This document shows positions 1 to 8,393 of a stretch of 39,773 nucleotides of DNA, piece by piece. The stretch's first letter is position 1. Each line of letters begins with the position of its first letter. The stretch covers positions 1 through 39,773 of the forward strand of contig CAMAYG010000014.1 of assembly GCA_945862535.1 (NCBI GenBank), read 5' to 3'. Below the pieces are notes generated by a model, which was given only the letters and a program-made list of their open reading frames with translations, had not been told where the DNA came from and did not search any database. The DNA is from Rickettsia typhi. GTDB lineage: Bacteria > Pseudomonadota > Alphaproteobacteria > Rickettsiales > UBA1997. A program made the position numbers and the translations under genes.

Positions 1-195
1 TTCACCCTTACCTAAACAATAAATTGCTTAGGCGGTATATTCTCTGTGACACTTTCCCTTAATATTACATTATATAATACTAGCCAGCTGTTAACTGGTA
101 TCGTTTTGCCGTAAAGTCCGGACTTTCCTCTGCTAAATAAATTAAAACACAAGCTTTAATAGTTAATTTAACAGCAATCGCCCGTTAGTCTTCTG
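1..195 (-). ncRNA. rnpB: RNase P RNA, 5' part (cut by window edge)
   Basis: RNA component of RNase P, which trims 5' leaders from precursor tRNAs. Read on the minus strand, the conserved P4 core GAGGAAAGTCCGGAC lies at 130-116. It is followed by a short helix resembling the usual GCCAGGTAAC..CTGG element (ACCAGTTAACTGG), then the GGGAAAGTGTCACAGAGAAT..CCGCC block at 58-31, and GGTAAGGGTGAA at the edge (12-1). An AT-rich P3 helix sits upstream of the core. These elements are in the order known for bacterial type A RNase P RNA. The 3' part, including the second P4 strand, lies outside the window. The exact 5' end is an estimate (about 190-205). Confidence 0.9.
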
Positions 196-297
196 CAAAT
201 AAAACTATTTAGTGTTTTTAGTTTTGCAAGCATTTTTTTGCTTTATTAATAGAATTTTCTGATTAGCGATATTTTCTCTAAAGATCAAGCAATTGAA

Positions 298-326
298 CCA
301 GAGGCAAGATTCGTTAATGCCTCTGG
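298..326. other. Inverted repeat (hairpin) between rnpB and ilvD
   Basis: A perfect 9-bp inverted repeat, CCAGAGGCA / TGCCTCTGG, with an 11-nt loop lies between the divergent rnpB and ilvD genes. It has no following T-run on either strand, so it is not a standard intrinsic terminator. It could be a transcript-stabilising hairpin, a small RNA element or a protein-binding site. The rest of 196-492 is AT-rich and has no gene that I can support. Confidence 0.5.
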
Positions 327-359
327 CTAGTTAATAACATCAAGCTATAAATATTTCAT

Positions 360-390
360 GAGACTGTCGTAAATTTAAATCCTCAATTTT
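360..390 (+). repeat. Dispersed repeat, copy 1 (GAGACTGTCG... element)
   Basis: A 31-bp stretch beginning GAGACTGTCGTAAATTT has a near-identical partner at 39384-39414 (beginning GGGACTGTCGAAAATTT), in the same orientation and with 4 differences. The GRGACTGTC start and the location in intergenic DNA resemble the end of a transposable element or a small non-autonomous repeat. No transposase is visible beside either copy, so the family is not assigned. Confidence 0.5.
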
Positions 391-409
391 CGACGGGGTC
401 AAGTAGGTT

Positions 410-438
410 TTGATTGGATTATTATCCAAGTCTTATCT
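410..438 (+). promoter_or_regulatory. Possible sigma70 promoter for ilvD
   Basis: TTGATT (410-415), a 17-bp spacer, and TTATCT (433-438) lie about 55 bp upstream of the ilvD start. The match is moderate, and in such AT-rich DNA chance matches are common. Confidence 0.25.
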
Positions 439-492
439 TAATTAATAAATACAAGCATTTTTCTTGCTTTTTTTAAAAAAACATTTTCTTAT

Positions 493-2292
493 ATGGCATC
501 TGATTCTAACAACAAATTTTACAATATGCCAAATACATTCCTATTCGACAAAAGCAAATTGCCATCGCGATATGTTACCAATAGCCATGGTTGCGAAGCC
601 AGAAAAACCATGCTTTATAACATTTCTACCGATCTATACCCGCAAGGGCTAAACGAGGAAGACTTGCAAAAGCCAATAGTCGGGGTAGTAACCGCTTGGA
701 ACGAGGCCGCACCTTGCAATATTGCACTACAAAGACAGGCTCAACCAGCAAAAAAAGGGGTTAAAGAAGCAGGATGCACCCCAAGAGAATTTACGACAAT
801 CACAGTAACCGATGGCATTGCTAATGGTCATCAGGGGATGAAATCTTCCCTTGCCTCTCGTGAAGTTATTGCCGATTCAATCGAACTTACCGTTCGCGGG
901 CATTGCTACGATGCCCTAATTGGTATTGCGGGTTGCGACAAATCATTGCCTGCAATGATGATGGCAATGTGTCGGCTCGATGTCCCTGCGGTTTTTATGT
1001 ATGGCGGTTCGATTCTTCCAGGAAGATTTAAGGATCGGGATGTAACAATAGTCGATGTTTTTGAAGGAGTTGGCAAAAGAGATGCCGGGCTTATGACAAA
1101 TGAAGATCTTAAAATCCTATCAAAGGCCGCCTGCCCTAGTGCTGGTGCTTGTGGCGGGCAATTTACCGCCAATACCATGGCATGTGTGAGCGAGGCAATT
1201 GGCTTGGCACTACCTGGTTCTGCTGGAGCCCCTGCCCCCTACGAATCAAGAGATGAATATGCCTATCATTCGGGCTTAGCTATTGCCAATTTAATTGCCA
1301 ATAACATTACCGCCCGCAAAATTGTTACCAAAAAAGCCCTAGAAAATGCCGCAACTATCGTGGCTGCCACTGGCGGTTCTACCAATGCCGTATTGCACCT
1401 GCCAGCAATTGCTCATGAATGCGGAATAGATTTCGATGTCTTCGAGATTGGTAAAATCTTTGCCAAAACTCCTTATCTGGCAGATATGAAACCGGGTGGA
1501 AAATATGTTGCCAAAGACCTCTACGAAGCAGGCGGAGTGCAAATGATCCTCAAAATTCTCCTCGATTGTGGCTATATTCATGGAGATTGCCTCACGGTTA
1601 CTGGCAAAACCATGGCGGAAAATCTTCAGGATATTAAATTTAACTCAAGTCAAAAAGTGGTTTATCATCCAAAAGAGCCTCTTGCTAATAGTGGCGGGGT
1701 TGTAGTGTTAGAAGGAAATTTAGCAGTAGATGGTGCGGTAGTGAAAATTGCTGGCATGAGTAAAGATCAGCTAAAATTTACTGGCACCGCTTTGTGCTTT
1801 AATTCGGAAGAAGAATGTTTTGAAGCGGTAAGTAACAAGCAATATAAAGCAGGAGATATTCTGGTTATTCGCTACGAGGGGCCAAAAGGCGGGCCCGGTA
1901 TGAGAGAAATGCTTGCCACAACCGCAGCGATTTATGGTCAGGGTATGGGCGACAAGGTTGCACTTATTACCGATGGCCGTTTTTCTGGCGGAACTAGAGG
2001 TTTATGTGTTGGGCATATTGCCCCAGAAGCCGCAGAAGGTGGCACAATTGCCCTGTTGCAAAATGGTGATATTATTGAAATCGATGCAATTAACAAAACG
2101 ATCGAGGCAAAATTAAGCCCAGAAACAATTTTAGCACGACAAAAGCAATGGCAAGAGAAATATCCTAGCTATCAAAACGATTATCGCAGTGGCACTCTCT
2201 ACAAATATGCAAAAAGTGTTGGCTCTGCTCGTTATGGTGCAGTAACTCACCCAGGGGCAAAAGCCGAAGTTCGTAGCTATTGGGAAAGTTAG
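493..2292 (+). CDS. ilvD: Dihydroxy-acid dehydratase
   Basis: Catalyses dehydration of 2,3-dihydroxy-3-methylbutanoate and its isoleucine homologue to the 2-oxo acids, the third common step of valine, leucine and isoleucine synthesis, in the cytoplasm. The 599 residues fit the IlvD/Edd family. The three conserved iron-sulfur cysteines are present: C75 (AAPCN), C148 (GCDKS) and C220 ([12 protein letters not shown]). The C-terminal half has the expected [11 protein letters not shown] and [10 protein letters not shown] motifs. The start at 493 has no clear Shine-Dalgarno; Met12 at 526 is an alternative. It lies only 9 bp upstream of the polysaccharide genes on the same strand, so read-through is likely. 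No other ilv gene is nearby. An intact ilvD implies at least partial branched-chain amino acid synthesis, unusual for strict intracellular Rickettsiales. Confidence 0.96.
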   Translation: MASDSNNKFYNMPNTFLFDKSKLPSRYVTNSHGCEARKTMLYNISTDLYPQGLNEEDLQKPIVGVVTAWNEAAPCNIALQRQAQPAKKGVKEAGCTPREFTTITVTDGIANGHQGMKSSLASREVIADSIELTVRGHCYDALIGIAGCDKSLPAMMMAMCRLDVPAVFMYGGSILPGRFKDRDVTIVDVFEGVGKRDAGLMTNEDLKILSKAACPSAGACGGQFTANTMACVSEAIGLALPGSAGAPAPYESRDEYAYHSGLAIANLIANNITARKIVTKKALENAATIVAATGGSTNAVLHLPAIAHECGIDFDVFEIGKIFAKTPYLADMKPGGKYVAKDLYEAGGVQMILKILLDCGYIHGDCLTVTGKTMAENLQDIKFNSSQKVVYHPKEPLANSGGVVVLEGNLAVDGAVVKIAGMSKDQLKFTGTALCFNSEEECFEAVSNKQYKAGDILVIRYEGPKGGPGMREMLATTAAIYGQGMGDKVALITDGRFSGGTRGLCVGHIAPEAAEGGTIALLQNGDIIEIDAINKTIEAKLSPETILARQKQWQEKYPSYQNDYRSGTLYKYAKSVGSARYGAVTHPGAKAEVRSYWES

Positions 2293-2301
2293 AAAGCTAA
2301 A

Positions 2302-3510
2302 ATGCTCTCGCTATCGCCATACCTTCAATGCAAAAACAATAATTTTAACCTCCTCAGATTCATTGTCGCAAGCACTGTTGTGTATCAGCATTGCTATCTG
2401 GTTCTTGGCTATGATTATCGGCAATATTCTTATCTGATTAAAATTATCAATCCTGTAGCGGTATTTTTTATCATTAGTGGCTTTCTTATTAGTAAAAGCT
2501 GGGATAATAGCTTAAGCATCCTAATCTATGCTAGAAAACGAATTTCACGAATCTTTCCCGCTTTAGTTGCCTCTTTGTTTATAACAATTTTTATTATTGG
2601 CCCTATCTGCACCAATCTTAACCTTAAAGCATATTTTTTTGATATTAGCATTTATCGTTATTTTTTAAATAATCTTATTTTTAATACCAATTACTTTTTA
2701 TCTACAGTATTTGCAGAAAACCCCAATAAATATGCCAATGGAGCTCTTTGGAGCCTAATGCCAGAGGTTTTTTGCTACATAATGTTGGCTTTTTTTGGTA
2801 ATGTTGCAAAGAAATACAAATATTCACAACCTCATTTTCATTTATTAATTATTGCGATTTTGCTTATAGCTTATCAAGATGTATTATCACAGCCACAAAT
2901 TAACCAAGAATATCTCGAAAAAATTATTTATTTTGCAATTGGAGCTAGTTATTATCGCTATCGCCAGCATATACACCTCAACGGCAAAGTTGCAATATTT
3001 TTACTGCTATCTTACCTCATAAATCAACAATTTTACTGCAACATTTATTTTAATTGGCTGTTGTTGCCATATTTAGTTTTTTATTTTTCTTTCGCCCGCT
3101 TTGGCTCTTCCCGCTTTGGCTTTTCCCACTTTTGCTTGGCAAAATCTTGGGGCTTGACAGAATTTTGGCACAATTTTGGCAAAAAATCCGACCTTTCCTA
3201 CGGCATCTACATCTACCATTTTCCAATTCAACAAACTATAGTTCATTTTCTGCTTACAAGCCAAATTCTCAAACCTTTTCTTAGTAATTTTGCCCCCGAG
3301 CTTGGCAATATTACCGCCACCAGTAACCACGATTTAAACATCATTTTATTTGCTTTTATTTTTGTTGCTACTTATATTCCTAGTTTAATTCTTGCTTTTT
3401 TATCTTATAAATACCTTGAAAAGCCAATGCTAACAATAGCCCGCACTAACCATAAAGCCCATAAAAATAACAAATCCCACGGCAATAACAAAGCCATTCA
3501 AAATAATTAA
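2302..3510 (+). CDS. Acyltransferase 3 family membrane protein (OafA-like), copy 1
   Basis: Integral membrane O-acyltransferase, expected to add acetyl or similar groups to surface polysaccharide or lipid A sugars. It is 402 residues, with about ten hydrophobic segments. The N-terminus (NNFNLLRFIVASTVVYQHCY) carries the family's N-L-R-x-x-A..H pattern, and the Arg-rich motif after the second helix (RKRISRIFPAL) and the 'DLSYGIYIYHFPIQQ' motif near the C-terminus are also family features. The next gene is a tandem paralog with the same architecture. A run rich in Ser/Phe/Gly/Leu near residues 265-295 is absent from the paralog and partly arises from short DNA repeats (about 3093-3130). The tail is Lys/Asn-rich. 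The acceptor sugar cannot be told from sequence. Confidence 0.9.
   Translation: MLSLSPYLQCKNNNFNLLRFIVASTVVYQHCYLVLGYDYRQYSYLIKIINPVAVFFIISGFLISKSWDNSLSILIYARKRISRIFPALVASLFITIFIIGPICTNLNLKAYFFDISIYRYFLNNLIFNTNYFLSTVFAENPNKYANGALWSLMPEVFCYIMLAFFGNVAKKYKYSQPHFHLLIIAILLIAYQDVLSQPQINQEYLEKIIYFAIGASYYRYRQHIHLNGKVAIFLLLSYLINQQFYCNIYFNWLLLPYLVFYFSFARFGSSRFGFSHFCLAKSWGLTEFWHNFGKKSDLSYGIYIYHFPIQQTIVHFLLTSQILKPFLSNFAPELGNITATSNHDLNIILFAFIFVATYIPSLILAFLSYKYLEKPMLTIARTNHKAHKNNKSHGNNKAIQNN
3251..3357 (+). repeat. 107-bp near-identical block shared by the two acyltransferases, copy 1
   Basis: Positions 3251-3357 and 4461-4567 differ at one base (3306 C versus 4516 T), while the flanking coding sequence is clearly diverged. 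The block encodes an identical peptide beginning SQILKPFLSNFAPELGN. This looks like recent gene conversion or recombination between the tandem paralogs. Confidence 0.9.
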
Positions 3511-3514
3511 CGAA

Positions 3515-4678
3515 ATGCCAGTAATAGCTCAATACCTTAAAGACAAAGATAATAATTTTAACCTCCTCAGATTCATCGCCGCAAGCACTGTTGTCTATCA
3601 ACATTGCTATCCGCTTCTTGGCTTTGCAGATGGCAATAGCTATTTTGCTAATATCGTTAATGCAGTTGCAATATTTTTTGTGATTAGTGGCTTTTTAATT
3701 AGTAAAAGCTGGGACGAAAGCAAAAATCTTGTTAATTTCGGCAAAAAAAGATTCTACCGCATCGTTCCCGGCCTTTTCATTTGCCTTATTTTCACCATTA
3801 TAATTATTGGCCCGCTCTGCACCAACCTTAGCTTAAGCGAATATTTTTCACAAAAACAAACTTATCGTTATGTTTTAAAAAATATTAGCTTTAACACCGC
3901 TTTCCGAATTAAAAGTCTCTTTGAAAGCAATCCCTATCCTCAAGCAGTCAACGGCTCACTATGGACATTAGAGCTCGAAGTCTTTTGCTATATCATGGTT
4001 GCAGTTTTTGGAGTCTTTTTAGCAAAAATTAAGATTAATTTGGCAAAGTTTCTAATATTACTTACTGCGACTCTAATTATTTTATTAAAATTAGTCGAAA
4101 ACAATCAAAATCAAGACTTGCAGAGTCTAATTTTACAATATTTACCAGAAATCTGCAAGCATCCTTCATATGTCGAAATGTCGATATATTTTGCAATTGG
4201 TAGTCTATATTATCACTATCGCCAACGGCTTAAAATTATCCCAATAATTGCAATTGCGATATTGCCAATTTATTTGCTTAATCAACAATTTTATCTTAAT
4301 AAATATCTTAATTTTGCAATTTTGCCCTATCTTGTTTTCTATTTCGCCTTAGCAATCAAACCAACCAACCCTAAATTAGCCAATTTCGGCAAAACACACG
4401 ACCTCTCTTATGGCATCTATATCTATGCCTTTCCAATTCAACAAGCAGTAATTTATTTTTTGCTTACAAGCCAAATTCTCAAACCTTTTCTTAGTAATTT
4501 TGCCCCCGAGCTTGGTAATATTACCGCCACCAGTAACCACGATTTAAACATCATTTTATTTGCTTTTTTATTTTTTAGCTCTTATAGTATCAGCCTAATT
4601 TTTGCTTTTTTATCTTTCAAATATATCGAAAAGCCTTGTTTGGATTATGGTCATAAACAAATCAAAGCATCTTCATAA
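3515..4678 (+). CDS. Acyltransferase 3 family membrane protein (OafA-like), copy 2
   Basis: Tandem paralog of the preceding gene, 387 residues and 4 bp downstream. It has the same features: an N-terminal NNFNLLRFIAAST..QHCY, the ISGFLISKSWD segment, the basic KKRFYRIVPGL motif after the second helix, LW.LE.EVFCYIM, and DLSYGIYIYAFPIQQ before the last helices. About ten membrane segments are predicted by eye. Family knowledge points to O-acylation of a cell-surface glycan. Two blocks of DNA (about 3551-3610 and 4461-4567) are nearly identical to copy 1, though the central third has diverged, suggesting different substrate sites with homogenised ends. Confidence 0.9.
   Translation: MPVIAQYLKDKDNNFNLLRFIAASTVVYQHCYPLLGFADGNSYFANIVNAVAIFFVISGFLISKSWDESKNLVNFGKKRFYRIVPGLFICLIFTIIIIGPLCTNLSLSEYFSQKQTYRYVLKNISFNTAFRIKSLFESNPYPQAVNGSLWTLELEVFCYIMVAVFGVFLAKIKINLAKFLILLTATLIILLKLVENNQNQDLQSLILQYLPEICKHPSYVEMSIYFAIGSLYYHYRQRLKIIPIIAIAILPIYLLNQQFYLNKYLNFAILPYLVFYFALAIKPTNPKLANFGKTHDLSYGIYIYAFPIQQAVIYFLLTSQILKPFLSNFAPELGNITATSNHDLNIILFAFLFFSSYSISLIFAFLSFKYIEKPCLDYGHKQIKASS
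4461..4567 (+). repeat. 107-bp near-identical block shared by the two acyltransferases, copy 2
   Basis: Partner of 3251-3357, 1210 bp downstream, with one mismatch. Recombination between the two direct copies would delete 1210 bp and leave a single chimeric acyltransferase in frame. Confidence 0.9.
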
Positions 4679-4693
4679 TTACAACAAATTAAA

Positions 4694-5800
4694 ATGAACC
4701 GAACCATAATTTTTGCTCATTTTGACAGCGATAATATTATCGATAACTACATTATTACTTACCTAAAGGAATTAAAAAAATTTTGTAATAATATTATTTT
4801 TGTTTCCGATTGTAATCTTTTAGAGAATGAAATTAATAAGATTTCTCACCTAATTACCGACTTCATCGCCCAAAAACACAATGAATACGACTTTGGTAGC
4901 TATAAATTTGGCTATAAACTCTTGGTAGATCATCACCCAGAAATTCTTGCAAATACTCACGAATTGCTTTTTGTTAACGATTCTTGTTATTGCATTGGTA
5001 GTTTTGAAAAAGTTTTTAGCACCGAAATTACTAAAGATATCGATGCTTGGGGCCTAACCGAAGGCTACGACCACAGTTTTTCAATTAATAGCTACTATCT
5101 ACAAAGCTATTTTATTTCTCTAAGACCAACGGTTTTTAAAGAGCTATTCTTTGCTGATTTCATTAACAATATTACAAAATTACACAACAAAGATGAAATT
5201 GTTAAAAGATACGAACTAGGACTTTCGCAATTAATGTTAAAAAACCACAAAAAGCTATTTGCGGTTTTTAATATCAGCCAAATTAACGATTTTATTTTCA
5301 AAAATAGTCCATATTTAATAGATGAAATTTTTACCATCACAGGTACGGGAAATAATAATAATATAAAATCAACAATTTTAAAGAATCAATTATTACTAAT
5401 TAACGAACCGAATCACATTCATTCTGATAAATTTTTTGTTTTAGCATATATGAAATTACCAATTATAAAGAGGAGAATAATATCCGAATATTCAGATCTT
5501 GGAAGTTATTTAGTCTTTTTTTGGGCTAAAATAGTATCTATAGCTTTTCCTCAATTTGATATTAATCAGATATTCCTACACAACCATAGAATTGGAAATG
5601 CTTTAAAAGATGCAGATTTAGCATCGGATTTAAAATATATTCAAACTAGGATTGTCGGCTATAGAAGATTTTACAGCTATATTTTTTATGGCTTTTGTGT
5701 GTTTATTTATACTTTCCCTTATTTAGGAAGTATTTTATTTAAACCAAATAAAATAAAGAAATTTCTTTACAAAATTATGCTAAGGTTTAATTTGATGTAA
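4694..5800 (+). CDS. Rhamnan synthesis protein F-like (RgpF family) polysaccharide protein
   Basis: The N-terminal 240 residues match the RgpF family in pattern: FAHFDSDNIIDNYIITYL at the start, an IIFVSDCNL strand, then HNEYDFGSYKFG (residues 62-73) and LLFVNDSCYCIGSFEKVF. RgpF proteins act in rhamnose-containing or other O-polysaccharide assembly and are regarded as glycosyltransferases or related to them. The exact reaction here is unknown. The C-terminal part, ending with a hydrophobic stretch (FYSYIFYGFCVFIYTFPYLG) and a basic tail, suggests membrane association. It starts 15 bp after the second acyltransferase and belongs to the same transcription unit. Confidence 0.8.
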   Translation: MNRTIIFAHFDSDNIIDNYIITYLKELKKFCNNIIFVSDCNLLENEINKISHLITDFIAQKHNEYDFGSYKFGYKLLVDHHPEILANTHELLFVNDSCYCIGSFEKVFSTEITKDIDAWGLTEGYDHSFSINSYYLQSYFISLRPTVFKELFFADFINNITKLHNKDEIVKRYELGLSQLMLKNHKKLFAVFNISQINDFIFKNSPYLIDEIFTITGTGNNNNIKSTILKNQLLLINEPNHIHSDKFFVLAYMKLPIIKRRIISEYSDLGSYLVFFWAKIVSIAFPQFDINQIFLHNHRIGNALKDADLASDLKYIQTRIVGYRRFYSYIFYGFCVFIYTFPYLGSILFKPNKIKKFLYKIMLRFNLM

Positions 5801-5832
5801 CTAAAACTATCTATTAAATAAATTCTAGACAA

Positions 5833-6020
5833 ATGCCAAAAATTTCTGTATGTATTCTATAAAAAATATGGAGCAAAAAAAACACAGAAACGAATTACCC
5901 TGTTTTTTCTTTTAATTTAGGACTGCAAGATAAAAAATAGCCTTATATTACACCAAATGAATGCCGAATATATAGAGCAGATAAAATTGTTTTTTCAATT
6001 GTCTTGTAATCTATAACAAC
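5833..6020 (+). pseudogene. Possible remnant of a family 2 glycosyltransferase gene
   Basis: The gap between the RgpF-like gene and the next glycosyltransferase holds ATG-CCA-AAA-ATT-TCT-GTA-TGT-ATT, i.e. MPKISVCI, the very common N-terminus of GT2 glycosyltransferases. It hits a stop one codon later. Further codons read in the same frame with additional stops. This is consistent with an almost fully deleted gene, but the peptide is short and chance cannot be excluded. Confidence 0.35.
5873..5921 (+). terminator. Weak terminator-like hairpin
   Basis: An A-rich arm ending in CACAG is followed, after about 12 nt, by CTG and a T-rich run (CTGTTTTTTCTTTT). The stem is imperfect and A/T-based. 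It could end transcription after the RgpF-like gene, but it also overlaps the putative glycosyltransferase remnant. Confidence 0.25.
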
Positions 6021-6029
6021 CTTATAACT

Positions 6030-7508
6030 ATGCAAATAAACAAAATAACAATAGCAGAGCAGTTAAAAATTGAAATGAATAAAGATAAAACTAATATTGA
6101 CATCAATGAGTTGCAAAATATAGTTAACTTTTGTTTGCAGAATGTTATTTTTGATTTTACAATGCAAATAGACAAGATATTAATTAAAATAGCAAATCAA
6201 AATATAATACCTTTAAGCCAAGAATTTATACCAAATTCTTTCTTGCATATTTTTACTCAAGTTTATTTAGATGGCGGACATACTAGGGTTGGCGAAAAAT
6301 GGATTAAACATTCTCCTAGTTTTCAAAAGCATTCTGTTTTAATTACAAAGCAAGAAGATATGCCAATACCCAATTTACTAAAGCAAGTTGTTCAGGATAA
6401 GAATGGTGATTTTATAGTATTTGAAAATAAAAGCCTTCTTGAATTATCGTTAGACTTAAGAGCAATCGCTAATAACTACGAAACAATAGTTTTACATATC
6501 CATATGAATGATCTAGTGCCAGTAATTGCTTTTGGGGCACAGAATTTTAACAGAAAAATACTATTTTTTAATCATGCGGATCATGAATTTTGGGTTGGTG
6601 GCACAATAGCAACTCTAGTTGTTAATTTAAGAAGTTTTGTGCTTAAGGTAAATGAACAATTGCGGGGTATTTATCATAATGCGGTACTACCTCTGCCAAT
6701 TGAAAACCCAAATCTAGATTTTAGTGATGATGAAATTTTGCAAACAAAGAAGGAACTAGGGATCGAGCATTTTAAAAAAGTAATTGTAACAATTTCATCG
6801 GCATATAAATATAAAAATTTTGATGAATATAATTGGCTAGATACGGCAAAAAAAATCTTAGATATAAATGTAAATTCTGTAATTATAGCAATTGGCCCGA
6901 CTATGGCAAATGAAGAATGGGCTCTTGCTCACAAAGATACTAATGGCAGAATAATCCCACTTGGCATAATTCCAAATAACATTGTAGAGAAATATCTAAA
7001 AATAGCAGATTTGGCAATTGATAGCTACCCTTTTAGCTCTTTTACCGCTTTGCTCGATGTTGCAAAATATAATGTTGAGTGTCTATCTTTAAAAACAGCA
7101 ATTAATCATATCGATTCTTTTGCAGAAGCTAAAATATATTGTTATAATCAGGTCGAAATTGTTGAGAGAGCAACAGAAATATTGCAAAGAACAAAGAGAG
7201 ACCTCAATCATAAAACAAAATTATATCGCATAATGGAAGAAAAACATTTTCCTACTGCCTTCATTAAAAACCTTGATTTAATCTACAAAACTGCGGCTAA
7301 GGTGTTGGTAGAAAACAAGCAAAATCATATTTTGCAAAAATCAATATATCCACATAAGGAAATTATGAATTTTGTAGTTTTTAATCGCAAAATGAAAAAT
7401 ATAGATCAATCGTTAAAAAATTCAGTAAAAAAATCTTTTTATACTAAATTAAAAAGTAGTTGTATTAAAAGAATAATAGCTATTAAAAAATTAATAAATC
7501 TATGTTAG
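6030..7508 (+). CDS. GT-B type glycosyltransferase of the polysaccharide cluster
   Basis: Predicted cytoplasmic glycosyltransferase of 492 residues. After about 70 residues of helical N-terminus there is IFTQVYLDGGHTRVGEKWI (GGHTRV at 82-87), a pattern seen in GT4-like enzymes of polysaccharide loci where the Gly-Gly-His loop begins the donor or acceptor site. Two Rossmann-like halves follow: LHIHMNDLVPVIAF..FNHADHEFW, then KVIVTISSAYKYKNF..IIAIGPT, and ADLAIDSYPFSSFTALLDVAKYN near the end (donor-binding region). The last 60 residues are lysine-rich. The stop overlaps the next start by 7 bp (ATGTTAG), so translation is coupled to fdtA. Donor and acceptor sugars are unknown. Confidence 0.75.
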   Translation: MQINKITIAEQLKIEMNKDKTNIDINELQNIVNFCLQNVIFDFTMQIDKILIKIANQNIIPLSQEFIPNSFLHIFTQVYLDGGHTRVGEKWIKHSPSFQKHSVLITKQEDMPIPNLLKQVVQDKNGDFIVFENKSLLELSLDLRAIANNYETIVLHIHMNDLVPVIAFGAQNFNRKILFFNHADHEFWVGGTIATLVVNLRSFVLKVNEQLRGIYHNAVLPLPIENPNLDFSDDEILQTKKELGIEHFKKVIVTISSAYKYKNFDEYNWLDTAKKILDINVNSVIIAIGPTMANEEWALAHKDTNGRIIPLGIIPNNIVEKYLKIADLAIDSYPFSSFTALLDVAKYNVECLSLKTAINHIDSFAEAKIYCYNQVEIVERATEILQRTKRDLNHKTKLYRIMEEKHFPTAFIKNLDLIYKTAAKVLVENKQNHILQKSIYPHKEIMNFVVFNRKMKNIDQSLKNSVKKSFYTKLKSSCIKRIIAIKKLINLC

Positions 7509-7891
7509 AATTCGATATAAAAGGCGATGAAAGGGGCTATTTAATAGCAATTGAATCGTTAAAAAATATACCTTTTATAATAAAAAGGGTTTACTATATT
7601 TTTGGCACTAAGCCAAATGTTCGCAGGGGTTTTCATGCCCATAAAAATCTAAAACAAATGCTTATTGCCGTTGCTGGCAGTTGCAAAATACTGCTTGATG
7701 ATGGCAAAAACAACAAGCAAGAGTTATTGCTTAACTCACCTAATCAAGCTTTGTTAATCGAAGACATGATTTGGCACGAAATGTTTGATTTCTCTAGCGA
7801 TTGTGTATTGTTGGTTTTGGCAAGCGATTATTACAACGAATCGGATTATATCCGCAACTATCAAGATTTCTTAAATTATGTTAATCGCTAG
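7502..7891 (+). CDS. fdtA: dTDP-4-oxo-6-deoxyglucose 3,4-ketoisomerase (FdtA/QdtA-type cupin)
   Basis: Small cupin enzyme (129 residues; the family is about 130-150) that moves the keto group of dTDP-4-keto-6-deoxyglucose from C4 to C3, preparing it for amination. The hallmark RRGFHAHKNLKQ motif (residues 41-52, histidines 45 and 47) is present, preceded by the conserved DERGYL, KRVYYI and later the WHEMFDFSSDCVLLVLASDYYNESDYIR segment. FdtA yields the galacto and QdtA the gluco product; the sequence alone does not let me decide which. The aminotransferase partner is probably 11356-12495. The dTDP-glucose synthase and 4,6-dehydratase (rmlA, rmlB) are not in this window and must be elsewhere. 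Confidence 0.88.
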   Translation: MLEFDIKGDERGYLIAIESLKNIPFIIKRVYYIFGTKPNVRRGFHAHKNLKQMLIAVAGSCKILLDDGKNNKQELLLNSPNQALLIEDMIWHEMFDFSSDCVLLVLASDYYNESDYIRNYQDFLNYVNR

Positions 7892-8393
7892 AGAAAAGCT
7901 TTTAAAAAGCTTGCCCATAATTGGTAAAAATGTTCAATTACGGTTAGTAGAGCTTAGCGATGCTTCTTTTATTGTTGATTTACGGTCAAGAAAAGGTCAG
8001 TTTCTATCTACAACTCCTGCAAGTGTCAATCAACAAGAACAATGGCTAGAAGGCTATTTTGACCGCGAAAAACTCGGTTTAGAATGCTATTTTATTATCG
8101 AGAACGTTATTAATAAAATCAGAATTGGCACCGCAAGAATCTATGAAGTAAATTTACAAGAAAGAAGCTTTACTTTTGGTAGTTTTATTGTCGATAAAAA
8201 TTTAGCAATTATAAATTCTGCAAGTTTCGAGGCGATGAATTTAGTTATCGACTTCGCTTTTACCGCTCTTGATTTAGAAGTTTGTAATTTTGATTGCCGT
8301 AAGAATAACGATATTGCCAATAATTTTTACCGCCGTTTTGGTGCAGAATTAGTTGGAGAAAATGAATTAAACTATATTTATAAAATAAAATGA
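7878..8393 (+). CDS. GNAT-family acetyltransferase of the sugar cluster
   Basis: A 171-residue GNAT protein overlapping fdtA by 14 bp. It has the fold's strand pattern: LRLVELSDASFIVDLRSRKG at the N-terminus, FIIENVINKIRIGTARIYEV, the central EAMNLVIDFAF helix region for acetyl-CoA, and NDIANNFYRRFGAE at the end, where the NN..FYRRFGF-type motif is typical of RimI/RimJ-like enzymes. Because it sits between fdtA and other sugar genes, it likely N-acetylates an amino sugar nucleotide. The FdtC enzymes described for 3-acetamido sugars belong to a different (hexapeptide-repeat) fold, so this would be a non-orthologous replacement. That last step is inference. Confidence 0.75.
   Translation: MLIAREKLLKSLPIIGKNVQLRLVELSDASFIVDLRSRKGQFLSTTPASVNQQEQWLEGYFDREKLGLECYFIIENVINKIRIGTARIYEVNLQERSFTFGSFIVDKNLAIINSASFEAMNLVIDFAFTALDLEVCNFDCRKNNDIANNFYRRFGAELVGENELNYIYKIK

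Noticed and set aside
298-326. The hairpin could be an ilvD attenuator.
   Set aside because: There is no leader peptide with branched-chain codons, no alternative antiterminator and no T-run.
906-1178. Antisense ORF inside ilvD (90 aa), and similar antisense frames inside other genes.
   Set aside because: They mirror conserved coding sequence of the sense gene and show no protein features of their own.
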